From Spisula solida (Eukaryota > Mollusca > Bivalvia > Venerida > Mactridae): a stretch of DNA of 64,000 nucleotides. The DNA lies in contig OX365944.1 of NCBI GenBank assembly GCA_947247005.1, forward strand, positions 1,314,501-1,378,500, given 5' to 3'. The notes under the pieces are model-generated. The model made no database searches and was not told where the DNA came from. It was given only the letters and a program-made list of their open reading frames with translations. The translations under genes and the position numbers were made by a program. Shown piece by piece: positions 22,495-35,585 of the stretch (position 1 is the stretch's first letter; each line of letters starts with the position of its first letter).

Positions 22495-23682
22495 GTATTT
22501 AACCAATAATTGCACTTTATATGGATATCTACAGCTCGCAGAACCTGTAAGACATGTCATAGGTTTGATTCATTGCCTCTTTTGTCATTCAAATTCAACT
22601 CAAATAATAGATCACTCACTGTGGGACAGTTTGACTAATTTATAGGAATGAATTACACAGAACCAGTGAAATTGTTCAAATCGTTGATTATAATGTAACT
22701 CCTGTAAGGTTATATGTCTACCATACATAACTGCAAACTCTGCAATCCTGCAACATCAAATAATATGTGAAACTCTGACATAACACAACAGCGAATTTAT
22801 GAACAGAATGCAATTGTTACCCATTCATAAATAAACAGTAAATGACTTCTAAACTCTAATGTGATGAGTTTGCATCTATAAGTTACCTTTAATTACACAG
22901 GTGTTTAATATTTAACAGAACTATTGCAGCACATTATCACAGAAAGTCATCATAATCAGACGTGTTGCATGTTAGATACCTATATCCTAGCCTGCCTCTA
23001 ACGTCTAGAGTGCTTCAAACTGCATTCCTACTATTATTCTCTTTCATGGTTGTGCAATATCGCGTGTTCTCTATCTTATAGTTTCGGTTTCTTAAGTTAA
23101 TACGTGTTTTTTTGCGGAAGATGCACACTTTATGACCGGTGTCACTAAAGGATTCACCTCGTAAAATAATGCCTTGCAACGATTACACTGTCTGCAGAGT
23201 GTAATATACTGTATAACTCTTTGATCTTACTAATTAAGCGATTTTCTTTAAATAAAATCACAATAATTCACGCACTGTAGCCACTGTTTTCGCGGATTTT
23301 ATTTACGTTAAAAGTTCTTAGACTGCAAGAAACGAAGAGACTTGCTTGATGATGGGTTTATTATGTAATTGGTGGCTGTAATTACTTACGACACACCTAT
23401 TATGTCGGCGAGCTTTGGTGCAACCACAATAGTGTCTATATCTAGAAACAGAAATGAGATTTCTATTTTCTTGTTGTTTATTCAGTATAAATGAGGTTTC
23501 CGTCCAAGTCCCCAATCCTTACTCACTAATAGTAATGAATATAAAAATAAAACACTGGTTGCAGACCTGAGGGCATTGCCCGAACTGTAAACAACAACAA
23601 TCAAACTTCAGTTAGTTGTCACTTTAATTAAGCAACCGCTTGTCATAAGCAGCTCATATTATAAAATCCCAATCTGTATAAA

Positions 23683-23782
23683 TTACGAGGGCGGTTCCAA
23701 AAGTAATATCACTTTTACTATTTAATCTTTCAAACCAAATTCCGATTGAATTTTAAGGATCAGGTTGAGATACCTGCACTAT
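23683..23782 (+). repeat. Mariner-like terminal remnant (shared by U2 and U3)
   Basis: TACGAGGGCGGTTCCAAAAG resembles the outer end of mariner elements. The same segment is at 32373-32470 in U3 as CACGAGGGTGGTTCCAAAAG. No matching second end or transposase is visible. U1, U5 and U6 lack it. Confidence 0.6.
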
Positions 23783-23783
23783 A

Positions 23784-25672
23784 CGAGGGGTGTTCGAAAA
23801 AATGCAATTTAATCTATAACTTTTGATTGACGGAAACATTTACAATGAAACTCAAAGAAAACATTCAATGAACTCCGCATTACACATTGCACGCGTATTT
23901 AACCTTTAAAACTAAGATTAAAGGTATGTTTTGTCATCTACAAATGGTACAACACGCATGTACTGTAATATGGCTGACCACATAGGTTTCCTGGAACCGC
24001 GCCTATGGTCTTCTGCATGCAATTTAAGTCGAGGAACTTAATATTATTCGCATAGGACTACTTCTACAGAATAAACTTGGTGATAAAGTATTATCATGCG
24101 TTTTTCGTTCAAAACTCCTTAACAGTAGAAGCCAGGTGAGAAGCAGCATTTTCATGAGAAATATGCAAATGGTATATTTGTTTAACAATTTGACGCTATA
24201 TGAAATATTGCTGAAGTTTTCCATGCACACAATATCTATAGAACCTTCTTGGAACATATGTGTCCATTGGTTCTGGTTTTTGAATAATAAGATCTTTGTG
24301 GAGGAAGAAAATCAAATGAATCATTTCCGTCAGTGACTGTGTGTGTTTTACAATTACGGATTTCTAAGAATTTATGGTAGCATATATATGGTATTTCTGC
24401 TTCATTCTTGCTAAATGGTAGTCAACACATGTTCTATCCTTTGTTATTCTACGTAAACAACTGCTCTTGAAAGTACTGGAGGTATAACTTTAATATATTC
24501 TTGGCATTTAATATAAGATGACGTTTTGGGCACCGAGTAATGAGCATGGTATACAGTGGGTTCAAATGTTGTTAACTTCAAGACTTTTCTTCTAAATGAA
24601 GTGAACTTGGGATAAACCCGAGCTTGTACGAGCAGCTAACAGTCCAACTTTTAATACTGCAGCTTTTAGACGAATATGCTACTTTTTATCAATATTCTGT
24701 TTGATTGTTGTTGTTTTCAGTTGACCACGTTTGTTGTTGTCTTTCAGGTGCTATTGACCTACTTTGAAACAAGAAATAAAAGTGTTACAATGCTAAAAGA
24801 CGCCTTACGATGTCCTTTTATCTCAAAGAGTTTATCATGTATACATTTATCACTTAAATTAAGTTAGACCTTTGATATAAGGCAGAATTTCAGTCAATTT
24901 GACGATACGTTTTAGAACGTTTTTTTAGCTTAGTATAAATTAGTAAGCGTTTATTAAACATACATTATGACCAAAATGATTCATGGATTTGACCCAAATT
25001 TTACTCAAGTGCAGACCATGGTCTAATGAGTACATACGTCAAGTTTGAAGCACGAAAACCCTACGAATACTAAAATATACTATATGAATAAATGACCATT
25101 TGTTGACGTTCACTGATGTGTAAACACCCGATCCGAAGCAACACATTCGGGGCTTTATGTTAAAGGTGTGCCTTCAGATCGGGTGTTTACACATCAGTGA
25201 ACGTCAACAAATGATCGTTTAATCCTTATAACTCCAAACTGACGCTTAATCACCTAAATATCAATGAAAACATGGAATTTACATGGATTTTTTAAACTGA
25301 GCTTGATTAAATGACGTCGTATACGTGACGACACTATAACATGACGTTTGGTGAATTACGTTAGCTTTACAAAATGTTTGTAGATGTTCCGTTCCTTACG
25401 TAAACACAAAATCAGGGGATGAACATACAGGTAGGTAATGTTCGATGTCAAAATTAAGCTATAACAGCTTGTACAGCTGTGATGGGCCGTTGCAGTTTGA
25501 CTTACTCCACCCAACTTCGTCTTGGACGTTTACGTCGGTAATGTCCGAGAGTCCAGATTGGTAAAAACGGAGGTTTATTGATGTGTAAACGTCAGGTCTT
25601 AGCCAATCAGAGTGCATGGATTTGCTGACTTTGGAATTATATGGAATTGCATTTCTTTTCGAACACCCCTCG
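23784..25672. mobile_element. Mariner-type TIR element, 1.89 kb, TA duplication
   Basis: The ends CGAGGGGTGTTCGAAAA and its complement TTTTCGAACACCCCTCG are bounded by TA (23782-23783, 25673-25674). U3 near 32463 shows the uninterrupted CTATATAGTG. This TIR type is common in mariner elements of marine invertebrates. No D,D34D-type transposase could be read in any frame; the small open frames (24024-24257 minus, 24136-24336 plus, 24676-24867 plus, 25459-25758 minus) show no domain. Its size is above that of an ordinary mariner, so it probably carries foreign sequence, including the 37-bp hairpin at 25097-25213. Confidence 0.8.
25097..25213. repeat. Perfect 37-bp-arm hairpin
   Basis: The arm at 25097-25133 (CATTTGTTGACGTTCACTGA...) is the exact complement of 25177-25213, with a 43-base loop. 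A related phrase, GATGTGTAAACGTCAGGTC, is near 25580. Perfect arms in a diverged environment suggest a young snap-back element or recent correction. Confidence 0.9.
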
Positions 25673-26869
25673 TAGTAATGATTAACTAATGAATATAAAA
25701 ATAACACCCCAATGTCTTGTAATAAATCGGAGGGCAACGCCCGAACAACATAAAACAAAATTCAAACCTGTGATATGTGTTACTATAACTAAGAAACCAC
25801 CTGTCATATAATCAAATTGTAACGTGTTTATACTTTTTACATCTTCACTAAATACTACATGGAACAGCCTTATTTGACCGTTTGCTTTATGTATGTTATA
25901 CTGTACAACCAAGCCTTGCTGTGAACACCATTTGTGGAAAAACCAAAATTTGTCTTTCTTAATTGGTGATATTGCTTTGCAGTTTATAAATAACATTAAA
26001 AATAGTCTGATCTGATATAAGTTAAAGTTTAATGGTGCTCTTTTTTTCGCATGTGTTAATTACCAACAATTTCACGGCGTTTGTTAGGCTTTTTGTTGTC
26101 CTACATGCCAAAGTGCATAACGGGCAATAAGCGAGCAAGTAAGTATTTGTTATGCTTTAGGAGTGGTCGCTGACAGCATTATGTTTATACTGCCAAGAAT
26201 TCCAACCGACCTTGAATATTGAGATTGAGTTGATGGGTATATGAAATGGTAAGCATACAGACGGGCGGTATAGATGACGTCAATAGTCACATGGTTTTGT
26301 AAGATGTGTTGCATTCTACGTTGTTGCCACGGCAGACGTCTAAAATTAAACTGCCTTTTAGAACTCGTATGCTTCTAAGAAACTTCAACTTTTTATTTCA
26401 ACCCATTCTTCTCTTAAGTCATGAAATATAGGAGCACTCCAGAACATCTTGCAAATAGAAGGAAATGTATTTTATCGAATTAAATGCTGTCGTAGCTCGA
26501 GGCGCATTATGATAATTTGACATATCTGCTCAATTTATCCGAAAATACTATACCAAGAATCGTAAATATTTAATACCGATAAACTCCATTCCGTGATTGG
26601 CAGATATAGCATTGCAGGCCTAAAGGAAATGTTGTCAAAATGCATTGTTGTCATCATTGTCATTATTAAAAGACGTTTCAGTGGAGTTATTAAATAAATA
26701 TGAATTTTGTCTCGTTACAATGACATAACATATTGAAGATGATTTGACAAGTCTAAATACCAGCTGAAGACTGTTGAGCAATTAAATGTTTTGAAGTGTA
26801 TGGAGCTATCTTACATCGTGACGCCATGACAACTTATACTAATCACCCTCTGACGAACTTCATATTCAA

Positions 26870-27646
26870 CGCCTGACCTAATTCAAAGTCCAATATCGCT
26901 CAAAGTGTTTAAGTTATTGCAATATTATTTTACATGTGTATTAATAGATCATTTTTCATTTTAGTTAGTAATAAAATGTTGTTTCGTTATTTTCTGGGAA
27001 TCCTGCAAGCGCACTCACCCTAGGCAAAAGTGTGGGATTTTTAATACAGGCTGTGCGAGGTATTATACTCTTAATGTGCTCATATTTGTGAGATGGTGTA
27101 ATCAGACTAATTCGTCGAATACACTTGCTAATCGTTTTCTAACTTTTTATTTCAGAATGCTGGTTAACTTTTACACACGCTCAAACCTATTGCAATTAAA
27201 CATGTATAAAAGGATGGGGTTTTGAATTTTCTAATTTTAGTAATAAAACCTGAAACTTGATGATTTTGAATGTCTGTGAAATGCGTGGACATTATTTTGT
27301 TATTGACTTATTTATGCTTGTTTTAGACAAAATGACAAGTTATTGTTAAATTTGAACTTAGAAATTTTTGTGATAATCTGTTATGTGACAGGGGGTTCGT
27401 TTAGAACTTCATAGGCGAATGTGATCCCGCATATTAGGATAAATTGCGCCCTAAGCCGGTATTGAAAATCCCACACTTTTGCTTAGGGTGAGAGCGTTTG
27501 CAGGATTCCCAGAAATTAACGAGACAACATTTTATTGCAAACTAAACTGAATGACACGTAGAAAAGGTCAATTAATACACATGTAAAATTGAATTGCAAT
27601 AACTTTAATACTTTGAGCGATATTAGGCTTTGAATTAGGTGAGGCG
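26870..27646. mobile_element. Fold-back element with ~185-bp inverted arms
   Basis: Left arm 26870-27058 (CGCCTGACCTAATTCAAAG ... AAAAGTGTGGGATTTTTAATAC) pairs with right arm 27455-27646 (GTATTGAAAATCCCACACTT ... CTTTGAATTAGGTGAGGCG), with scattered mismatches and a loop of ~400 bases. It interrupts unit U2 between D and E; U1 and U3 lack it. No coding frame. A long-TIR, non-autonomous DNA element. I could not fix its target duplication. Confidence 0.8.
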
Positions 27647-28149
27647 TTTTTAATGTCCTTGAGTGTATATCATGTATATACAGTGTTTGTGCTCGGCGTT
27701 TAACGACATTTCCAGGACCGGTTGGTCTAGTGTCAAGATTATGCGACTGTTCGTCTCAATGAACAAATGTTTACAACGGCAAAAACTGATAGCGGCGACG
27801 CAAGGCACTGCTAAGTAATAACAAAACAAGACAAATACGCATGGTTCCCCTCATTGTGATTGGCATAACAAATGCAAAATGCAACGATTAGCAAATTCTA
27901 AATTCATTTACATATAGATTAAAAGCTGTACGTCTATAGAATTAAATAAATTACCACCAATTTGTATGATTTCCCTCGAAGCTGATCAGTATATGGTGAG
28001 TGTGTATGTATGAGTATGTTGTGTTACTATTTGTGTGGAAAAAATGCCCATCATCATTGAGAGGTTGATGACACGTGAACAAACAGTGGAATATTACATG
28101 TCAGTGTATGGGACAATGATCATTTCACCTATAGAGTGACTACCGTGAA

Positions 28150-29095
28150 TTAGATAACATATTAGTACCTCCCTCATAGTGGTCCCGTGTACTTTAGGTC
28201 ATGTTGCGTCATTTACTTGTCATTTAGTTGGATATTGATAGGAACCAGCGCAGTGCTCATTACTAGAATATGGCGCAATTATACGTATGTCGATTTACAA
28301 CGTTTTTTACATCGCTAAACTCCCTCTAAGCCGGATATCATTGGCCAATTAGGCAGTGATAAAACCGAATGGCCAGCACTACGACTATCTCAGTCGAACG
28401 CAAAAAGCACCATTACATTACAATCATGAAATAAATATCAGCCCACCTGATGGAATCAGTTTTACATACTCCCTGTGTTCAGACGATATTGAGACGCATG
28501 TGACAAACCGTATGTTTGCCACAATTGCCCCTCTCTTAATGAACAGTTCAACACTCAATCTTCAGCTATTACTGATGGTTTGCACTATGATGTCATTATT
28601 ACATTCATCGTTACCATATTGTATCTTTCCATAGCAAAACACGATATAAGTGGCCATTTCGGTCGTTTTTTAGTAACCGTTGGTGTGAAAGTAATATCTT
28701 AGGGGTAAGTATTGCGTATTAGTAAAACATAATGTCAAAACGTGGGGTCGAGACGGTTTACAATATGACGTCTGTTTTGACAGAGGCTAGATAAGATTTT
28801 TACACAATACAGTCATACCGAAAGCAACATAATTTGCAATGAAAACAAACGTTGATAAATGTCTATAATGTAGGCCTACTTCCAAATTGATCAGGTGCTA
28901 TATTACAAGTTACGACGATATTTTTATATATTTGATATTAATGTAATAACATTGTCGATAAATGGGTGATTTGATATTAGCCCTGGTCAATACGACTGTC
29001 CTCGGACAAATAACAGTACTAATATCAAATCATCCATTTATTAACATATAATAATGAAGAAACATTGTATCACTATGTGCACTACAAATATGATT
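28150..29095. other. Unassigned segment between U2 and U3
   Basis: This stretch has no counterpart at the A/E boundaries of the other units and is probably one or more insertions. It contains an open frame of 92 codons (28356-28634) with no recognised domain, and a hairpin at 28958-29041. I see no exon, tRNA or terminal repeats in the remainder. Confidence 0.4.
28958..29041. repeat. Hairpin with 23-bp arms
   Basis: 28958-28980 and 29019-29041 are complementary with one mismatch, around a 38-base loop that itself contains the palindrome TGTCCTCGGACA. Confidence 0.8.
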
Positions 29096-29097
29096 AA

Positions 29098-32000
29098 CTG
29101 GTTATTAGATCTATAACTCATTTATTTCTCCCCGTTTGACCCTTTGTTTGTTTGTTATGTCAGTATCTCGTCTTAGATGTCCATTGTTTGTTCCTCTACT
29201 TCCTAGCCAGTCTCCTGCCTTATAAAATAAACGTTCTAAACCACATACTCTGTGACAGATCTTGTCATTCTTTGCCCAAGGACACACCGGTTAATAAACG
29301 CATTAGGAATCCATGCATGTACATCATGTTCCACACTGTGATAATGCTATATGTAGAAATAATATTATTATGCTCTTGTAAACAAAAAACACATCTAGTA
29401 TTTTAGATAGGTGTCATTTATTTTGGGCTTGGTCACACTGACAGCATATCGGATCATGGATACAACCCATAAATAAATAGTTGTATCAAACATATAATAA
29501 CAATCGGACTGAGATACTCGTCAGAAACAATAGATCTCGAAATACATGACAAACCACATCACAATAGTTAAACAAAAACTTAAATATTTGCCAAACTAAT
29601 ACATCTTAAATTAGTGAAATGACGGCTAGTAATTATTTCTAAAATACATTAAAATAACAGAACGATGTGGATTATGTTAATGTAGCAAGGCTTGTCATGC
29701 TGGGAACACGAGTACCATTCTCTGAAAAAAGCATCAATAATTGTTGGCTTTCAGTGATAAGACGACATATGAGTTTTTGTCATGGCATGTTGACGTTGAT
29801 GTTACCATGGAAACTGTTCCGTGAAAAAACAATTTATTCTTGAATTTACTATTTAAATGTTGAAAAGTGGTGAATGTGCTGTATTTGTATCGTTTTTAAT
29901 GCGTTTTCTATATTACCATGCTTCTGGAGACCTACAAGGTATATGACGACATAATGATTTTTATCGTGTTACTTTAAAATTGATGATCAATTTCACTCAA
30001 CAAAACAAACATAAGCACATGGTTGTCAATACTAATTGTCATGACTGTTGTTAATGACTCTATCTTCATATTAAGAATATTATAATAAATGATTAAGATA
30101 TAACAATATTGATATAAACATCCAGCATGTTCTCCACTTTGAAGCAAAACTGCAACATAATTATGTTTTATGTAAGTCAAATGTACCTGAATTGATTTCC
30201 AAGTAGATTGTACACAGACAAACTTGCGTCAGCGGTTACCTTAATTATGAAACTACTGGTCTTCAGATATCAAATCTCACTGGGTCATTCTCAGAGATTA
30301 TGTTATCAATAGTATTCGGCTATTCTAATATAAAAATCTCACTTGTAGTAAACAATCACCTACTAAGCGACATACACTCGCAGTACACACGTGCGTACCA
30401 CACAATATACAGAGACGTACAAGGGAAGGCTAGTGATCTAATCTAAGGACGTGGTGGCTCAAACATTACCGGGATGTGTCAGGGGTACAACCACCCCAAC
30501 AACCTTCCCCAGTATGCGTATACAGTTTGTATTTTGAAATTCTGACTACTCTATGTAGCTGCGCTATACGTCGTCCATTGACAAGAGACGCATGCGTTCA
30601 CAGAAAACGAATTATTTGTAAAATAGGCGAACTGAATTAAGTAAAATATTTCTATATTTTGTATATATTATGAGAGACTATACAGTTGGATCAGTTGGAA
30701 TGGAAACAAATAAATATAGTACGTAAGCGTATCTTATCTGAGGGCCGCAAATCTTAATTCAATTAATTATGCTGAAATTACAATACACGTATAGATACAT
30801 GTACTAGTATGTAGTTCAACTTCGTTTAAGGGAATGATTTCTTTTTCTAACCTCCTTCTTTGAGTAATTAGACTACATGTAGACACATTCACGAATTAGA
30901 TATTGAAAATATTGTTTATTGATAATTTCGCAAAAAGTCCAGGTAGTACAGTACGATCGTGATGAAAGAAAACGAGAAAAAATGAGATTCACTGGGTATG
31001 TCGTTTGTCTATGTAAACACATTTATAATAATTGTCTAGGAAATCTCTTAAAAATGTTAGATCTAAACTTGAACGTTTCGTCTGACACTCAAAACGTCCA
31101 GACTGTATTAAGTATACATTTGTTACTGTTACATAAGATAAGATTCCGTATTGTATTTATTGCATTATTTACGGAGATTGTGTCACGTGGTATTTGGTCA
31201 ATAATTGCATGTTATATGGATATCTACAGGTCGCAGAACCAGTAAGACATCTCATATGTTGATTCATTGTCTCTTTTGTCATTCAAATTAAACACAGATA
31301 ATAGATCACTCACTGCGGGACAGTTTGACAAATTTATAGGAATGAATTACACAGAATCTGTGACCCTGTTCAAATCTTTGATTATAATATAACTATAATT
31401 TTCTACATTTCATTCACAACAGGTTACAATATACATAGTGTACATATATACAGTAAACAGTACAAATACAATGTACTCGTAATACCTGAAACTTCAATAT
31501 AATACAACAGCTAATGCATAAACAGAATCCTATTGTTTTTTCATACATGAATAAACAGTAAATGACTTCTAAATTCTAATTTGATAAGTTTGCATCTCTA
31601 AGTTACCTTTAATTAGACAGGGGTTTAATATTTTACCGAAATAGTGTGGTACATTATCATAGAACATCATCACAATTAGACAGTGTTGCATGTTAGATAC
31701 CTATATCCCAGCCTGTCTGTAACCCCTTAATTGCTTCACTCTGCATTCCTAATTAAATTCTGTATCACAGTTGTGCAATATTGCGTGTTCTAACTTCTAT
31801 CGCTTCGAACCATTCAGTTACTAGTTTAGTGAGTTTACCGGAAGATGCAAACTTTATGACCGGTGTCACTTAATGATTCACCTCGTACATTATTGCACTG
31901 TTACCATTACACTGTCTGCAGAATGTAATTTACTGTATTACTCTTTGATCTTACTAATTAAGCGATTTTTCTTTAAGTACAATCACAATCATTCACGCAT

Positions 32001-34200
32001 TGTTGTTATTGTTCCCGCGAAATTCATTTACATTAAAGGGCCTTAGACAGTAAGAATTGAAGCGACTTCCTTGATGCTGGGTTTATAATGCAATTGGTGG
32101 GTGTCATTACTTACCATCTGGTACAACAACGATATTGTCTTTATCTAGAAACAGAAATAAGATTTCTATTTTCGTGTTGTTTTTTCAGTATTAATTAGGT
32201 TTCCGTCAGTCCCCAATCCTTGCTCACTAATGAATATAAAAATAAAACCGGCTGCAGTCCTGAGGGCAATGCCCGAGCTGTAAACAACACAGTCAAACCT
32301 AAGTTAGTTGTCACAATTAAGTAACAACCTGTCTTAAGCAACTTATGTGATCAAATCCCAATTTGTTATTATCACGAGGGTGGTTCCAAAAGTGATGTTA
32401 CGTGTGCTACAAAATCTTGAAAATCAAATCCGGTTTAAATTTTGAGGTTAAAATCCCTGCACTATATAGTGAAAATTACTAATGAAATAACGATAACATA
32501 CCACTGCTTGTAAATCGGGACCAACTTGTTATATGTCACTGTAAGTAAGCAACACCTGTCTCATAACAAAATTTCAACATTTTTTTGTTATATACATCTT
32601 TACTAAACTACCATTGAATATAGAAGTATTAATGAAAAATGCATGATTTTTGGGCTTACTTAGACACCTATTTTCGCGACTTTAAAATTATCTTATTGTG
32701 TACAAAAATGGGAATCAAGTACAGGAAATCATGTTTTATTGAAGGCATTTACATTATTTATGGTATTAAAGTTATGGAATAAGAATATTTCCCGAAATTA
32801 AATTTAGATGGACAGTTATTTTAAAAAAGTCGTAGTGTCTATTACTGACCCGTGAATAAGACAACAGAAACAACAGTCCGGTATTTTTGCGGAACGGTTG
32901 AAGGTTTCAGAAATGTAAACAGATTTCCAAATATCAACGAATTTTCTAATTTGTGACCAAATAGAAATTATATACTGGACCTCTTCGTATATCACGGCAG
33001 CAGTTACATGGTTTTGAAAGATGTGTCTTAAAATGTCGGAGCTCAACAGAAAATCTTGCCAATAGATGGACATTTATTTTATCGAATTTAATGCTGTCGT
33101 AGCTCGAGGCGAATTTGACATTTCCGCTCAATTTATTCTGAAAATCAAACACCGAGAATCGTAAACCTTTAATACCAATAAATTTCATTCCGTGATTCGC
33201 AGATATATCTTTGCACGCCTGAAGGAAGTGTTGTCAAAATGCATTTCTGTCATCTGCATGTCATTATTAAACAGACGTTGCCGTGGAATTATGTGGGTTT
33301 TGTCTCTCTTTGGGATTGCATAAAATATTGAACGTTTTTGAAAAATCTAAATACCAGCTGACGACTGCTTAGGAACTAAATACTTAGGTAAATGCAGCAA
33401 AATAAAAATAGCAAAAACATGTATTTACATCGTGAAACAATAACCACGTATACTAATCACCGTCTGACGAAATGTTTGATCTATATACCAAGATTCAATT
33501 TAGAGTTTCAGAAGACCCGTATCAATGTATTTTTTCCACTTTCCTTGATACTCTATTAAAGTACTAAAACCAAACACTGACACGGTGTTGTAATTGTTAT
33601 AGAGGTGGGAAATGAAAACCGGCGAGTTCGATCCAATACATCATACCAAACTCGTTGAAAATGTACTACATAGGTTACATTCTTTGTTATCAGCGTAATT
33701 GTAGTTCCAGGACTGGTTGGACACGGATAATGTGACTGGTAAATCTCCATGTACAACATGTTTACAACGGAAAACCCCGATAGCGGCGGAACAAGTTACT
33801 GCTTAGTAATAACAAAACAAGACAACTTATGCATCGTTTCTCTCACTGTGATAGGCATACGGAATGCAAAATGCATCAATTGGCAATTTCAAAATTCATT
33901 CAATAATTCTAGTAAATGCTGTACATCTACAGAAGCCATTTGTATGAATTCCATCGAGGCTGATCTCATTACATGTATGCGTATGATGTGTTACTAATCG
34001 TGCGGAATGATTGACTATCACCATCGAGACGTTGCTGACTCTAGAACAAACAGAGGAATAATACTTGCCAGTGTATGGGAAGACCGAAAAGTTTCTTACT
34101 AGCATGTTTTATAAGATACAAAAATGTTTTGTTAATATTAAGTTATCAACTTAACAAAAAGGTCAAGCTGTATTACCATTCTCTACCTTAGTAACATGAA
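29098..34200 (+). repeat. Long repeat unit U3, forward copy 3
   Basis: The most complete and least interrupted unit. A at 29098-29335 (A2 mostly deleted after 29360), the GACGACATATGAGTTTTTG block near 29760, B at 30830-31640, C at 31500-32380, D at 32600-33450, E at 33540-34200. It supplies the empty sites for the gypsy, mariner-type and TA-flanked insertions. Open frames at 30919-31245, 32816-33073 and 32946-33188 lie in B and D but are not preserved in the other copies, so I do not call genes. Confidence 0.8.
33575..33645 (+). repeat. tRNA-like segment (SINE remnant) in U3
   Basis: Diverged counterpart of 11563-11632: GGTGTTGTAATTGTTATAG as the A-box-like part and GAGTTCGATCC as the B-box-like part. 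Inherited with the unit, so the SINE predates the split of U1 and U3. Confidence 0.45.
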
Positions 34201-35171
34201 CAGCATCTCATAATAACTAATTCTTGGTTTTATTGTTAAGTGACTGGTTATTAAATCTATAACTCATTTATTTCTGCCCGTTTGTCCCTTTGTTTGTTTC
34301 TTAAGCCAGTCTCTAATATCTATAGCCAGTCGCATGCCTTATTAAATGAACGTTCTAAACCACAGAGTCTGTGACAGATCTGGCCATTCTTGGACCATAG
34401 AACCAGCGGTTAATAAATGCATTATGACTCTATACATCATGTTCCACACTGAGATAATGCTATCTGTAGAAATACTTATTGTCCTCAGGCTGATTGAATT
34501 ATAATCTTGTAATAATAATCTTCATGTAGTAAATCGTCTTCTATTGTGCGTCTGTTTTTATGCATCACGACAGCGTGTGTATCGATTTACAGGCTTAATT
34601 CGGGATAATGAATTTGGAATTATATTAAAGACGAGCGTGCGTTTTTAATATTTTAATGGCAAAGTAAATGACAGGTTTTAATGCTTATACTATGCTTTTG
34701 TAAAGGAGGGCATGGGTGATTGATAAAACATAAAACTTTTACCATTCAGATGGGTAACATTTATTTTGGGTGATGTCACAGTGACAGAATATCTAATGAT
34801 GGAGACAACCCATAAATAAGTAGTTTTACCATTTATGTAAAGCAAATCGGCATATAAACATACCTTTAGCCATTTACATAAATCAGAAAATATATGGCCT
34901 AGGTAAACATAGACATTTACATATAGCAAAGTATCATAGCATACAAACCCAAAAGATAATAAGAAATAGGACACGGAGGCATCACTTATCAGAAACAGCA
35001 TAGCACCAAATACTTCATAGATGCTATAAAACACGACACATACATCAATATAGAACAAAAACCGAAATAAAACATTTGCCAAATGAATGCATTTCACAGA
35101 AATGACGACTAGTAATTATTTTTAAAATATTTAAAGAAATGTGGTTAGCTTAATTTAGCAAGACTTGTCAT

Positions 35172-35585
35172 AAATATACTAGATTTATAGAGCGCCTTTT
35201 TCATGCGAACACACGTTAAATGGCACTTTATTTTATAGTGTTGCAGCCACAAGGGCGCAGGTGCATCCTCTACCAGTGCAGATACAGCATAATCTGACCA
35301 GAGGGACAGACTGTGAGAAAGCCCCTGAAGGGAGAGAGATACATTAGATACAGGCATGTCCGGCGCTGCAGAAGTTCGCCTAGCTCTTGTTTCGAATAGA
35401 CAGTCTGGTTCTTTAATAATGTGCCCAGTGTATAGCACCGATACACAGCTTCCTGACACCTTTACCCAGATACTTTGCATTTCACACAGTCAGCTATATA
35501 AATTTCAGAAATTGCAAGTTCCGATGCCGGGGATTGAACCCAAGACCTCTGGATTGACAGGCCAGTGCGTTACAATTGAGCTAAA
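35172..35585 (-). mobile_element. tRNA-derived SINE (Asp-like head), minus strand
   Basis: Inserted in the U4 counterpart of 13150 and 29695, with TCAT on both sides (35168-35171 and 35586-35589). On minus the head has box A TAGCTCAATTGTAACGC (35567-35583), an anticodon-loop-like CCTGTCAAT and box B GGGTTCAATCCCC. An unrelated body follows, and the tail ends GGCGCTCTATAAAT, the type of 3' end found in many invertebrate SINEs. The tail at the left end and head at the right end fix the orientation. Open frames on both strands here (35145-35480, 35356-35616) are incidental. Confidence 0.85.

Larger units (their letters stand above)
12340..28150 (+). repeat. Long repeat unit U2, forward copy 2, expanded by insertions
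   Basis: Landmarks are in the same order as U1: A at 12340-12575, A2 at 12625-12770, the GACGACATATGAGTTTTTG block at 13086-13310 (absent from U1), the TGACGTCATAATTCATTGTCG block at 13384-13404, B split between 15960-16208 and 22499-22900, C at 22700-23690, D at 25680-26800 and E at 27700-28150. Without its insertions (15151-15930, 16209-22498, 23784-25672, 26870-27646) the unit is close to the size of the others. U2 and U3 share a mariner-end remnant (23683 and 32373) that U1 and U5 lack, so U2 and U3 are probably the closest relatives. Confidence 0.8.

Noticed and set aside
35524..35585. tRNA-Asp gene on minus
   Set aside because: The anticodon stem is imperfect, and a SINE body and GGCGCT tail follow, flanked by TCAT duplications, so it is a SINE head.
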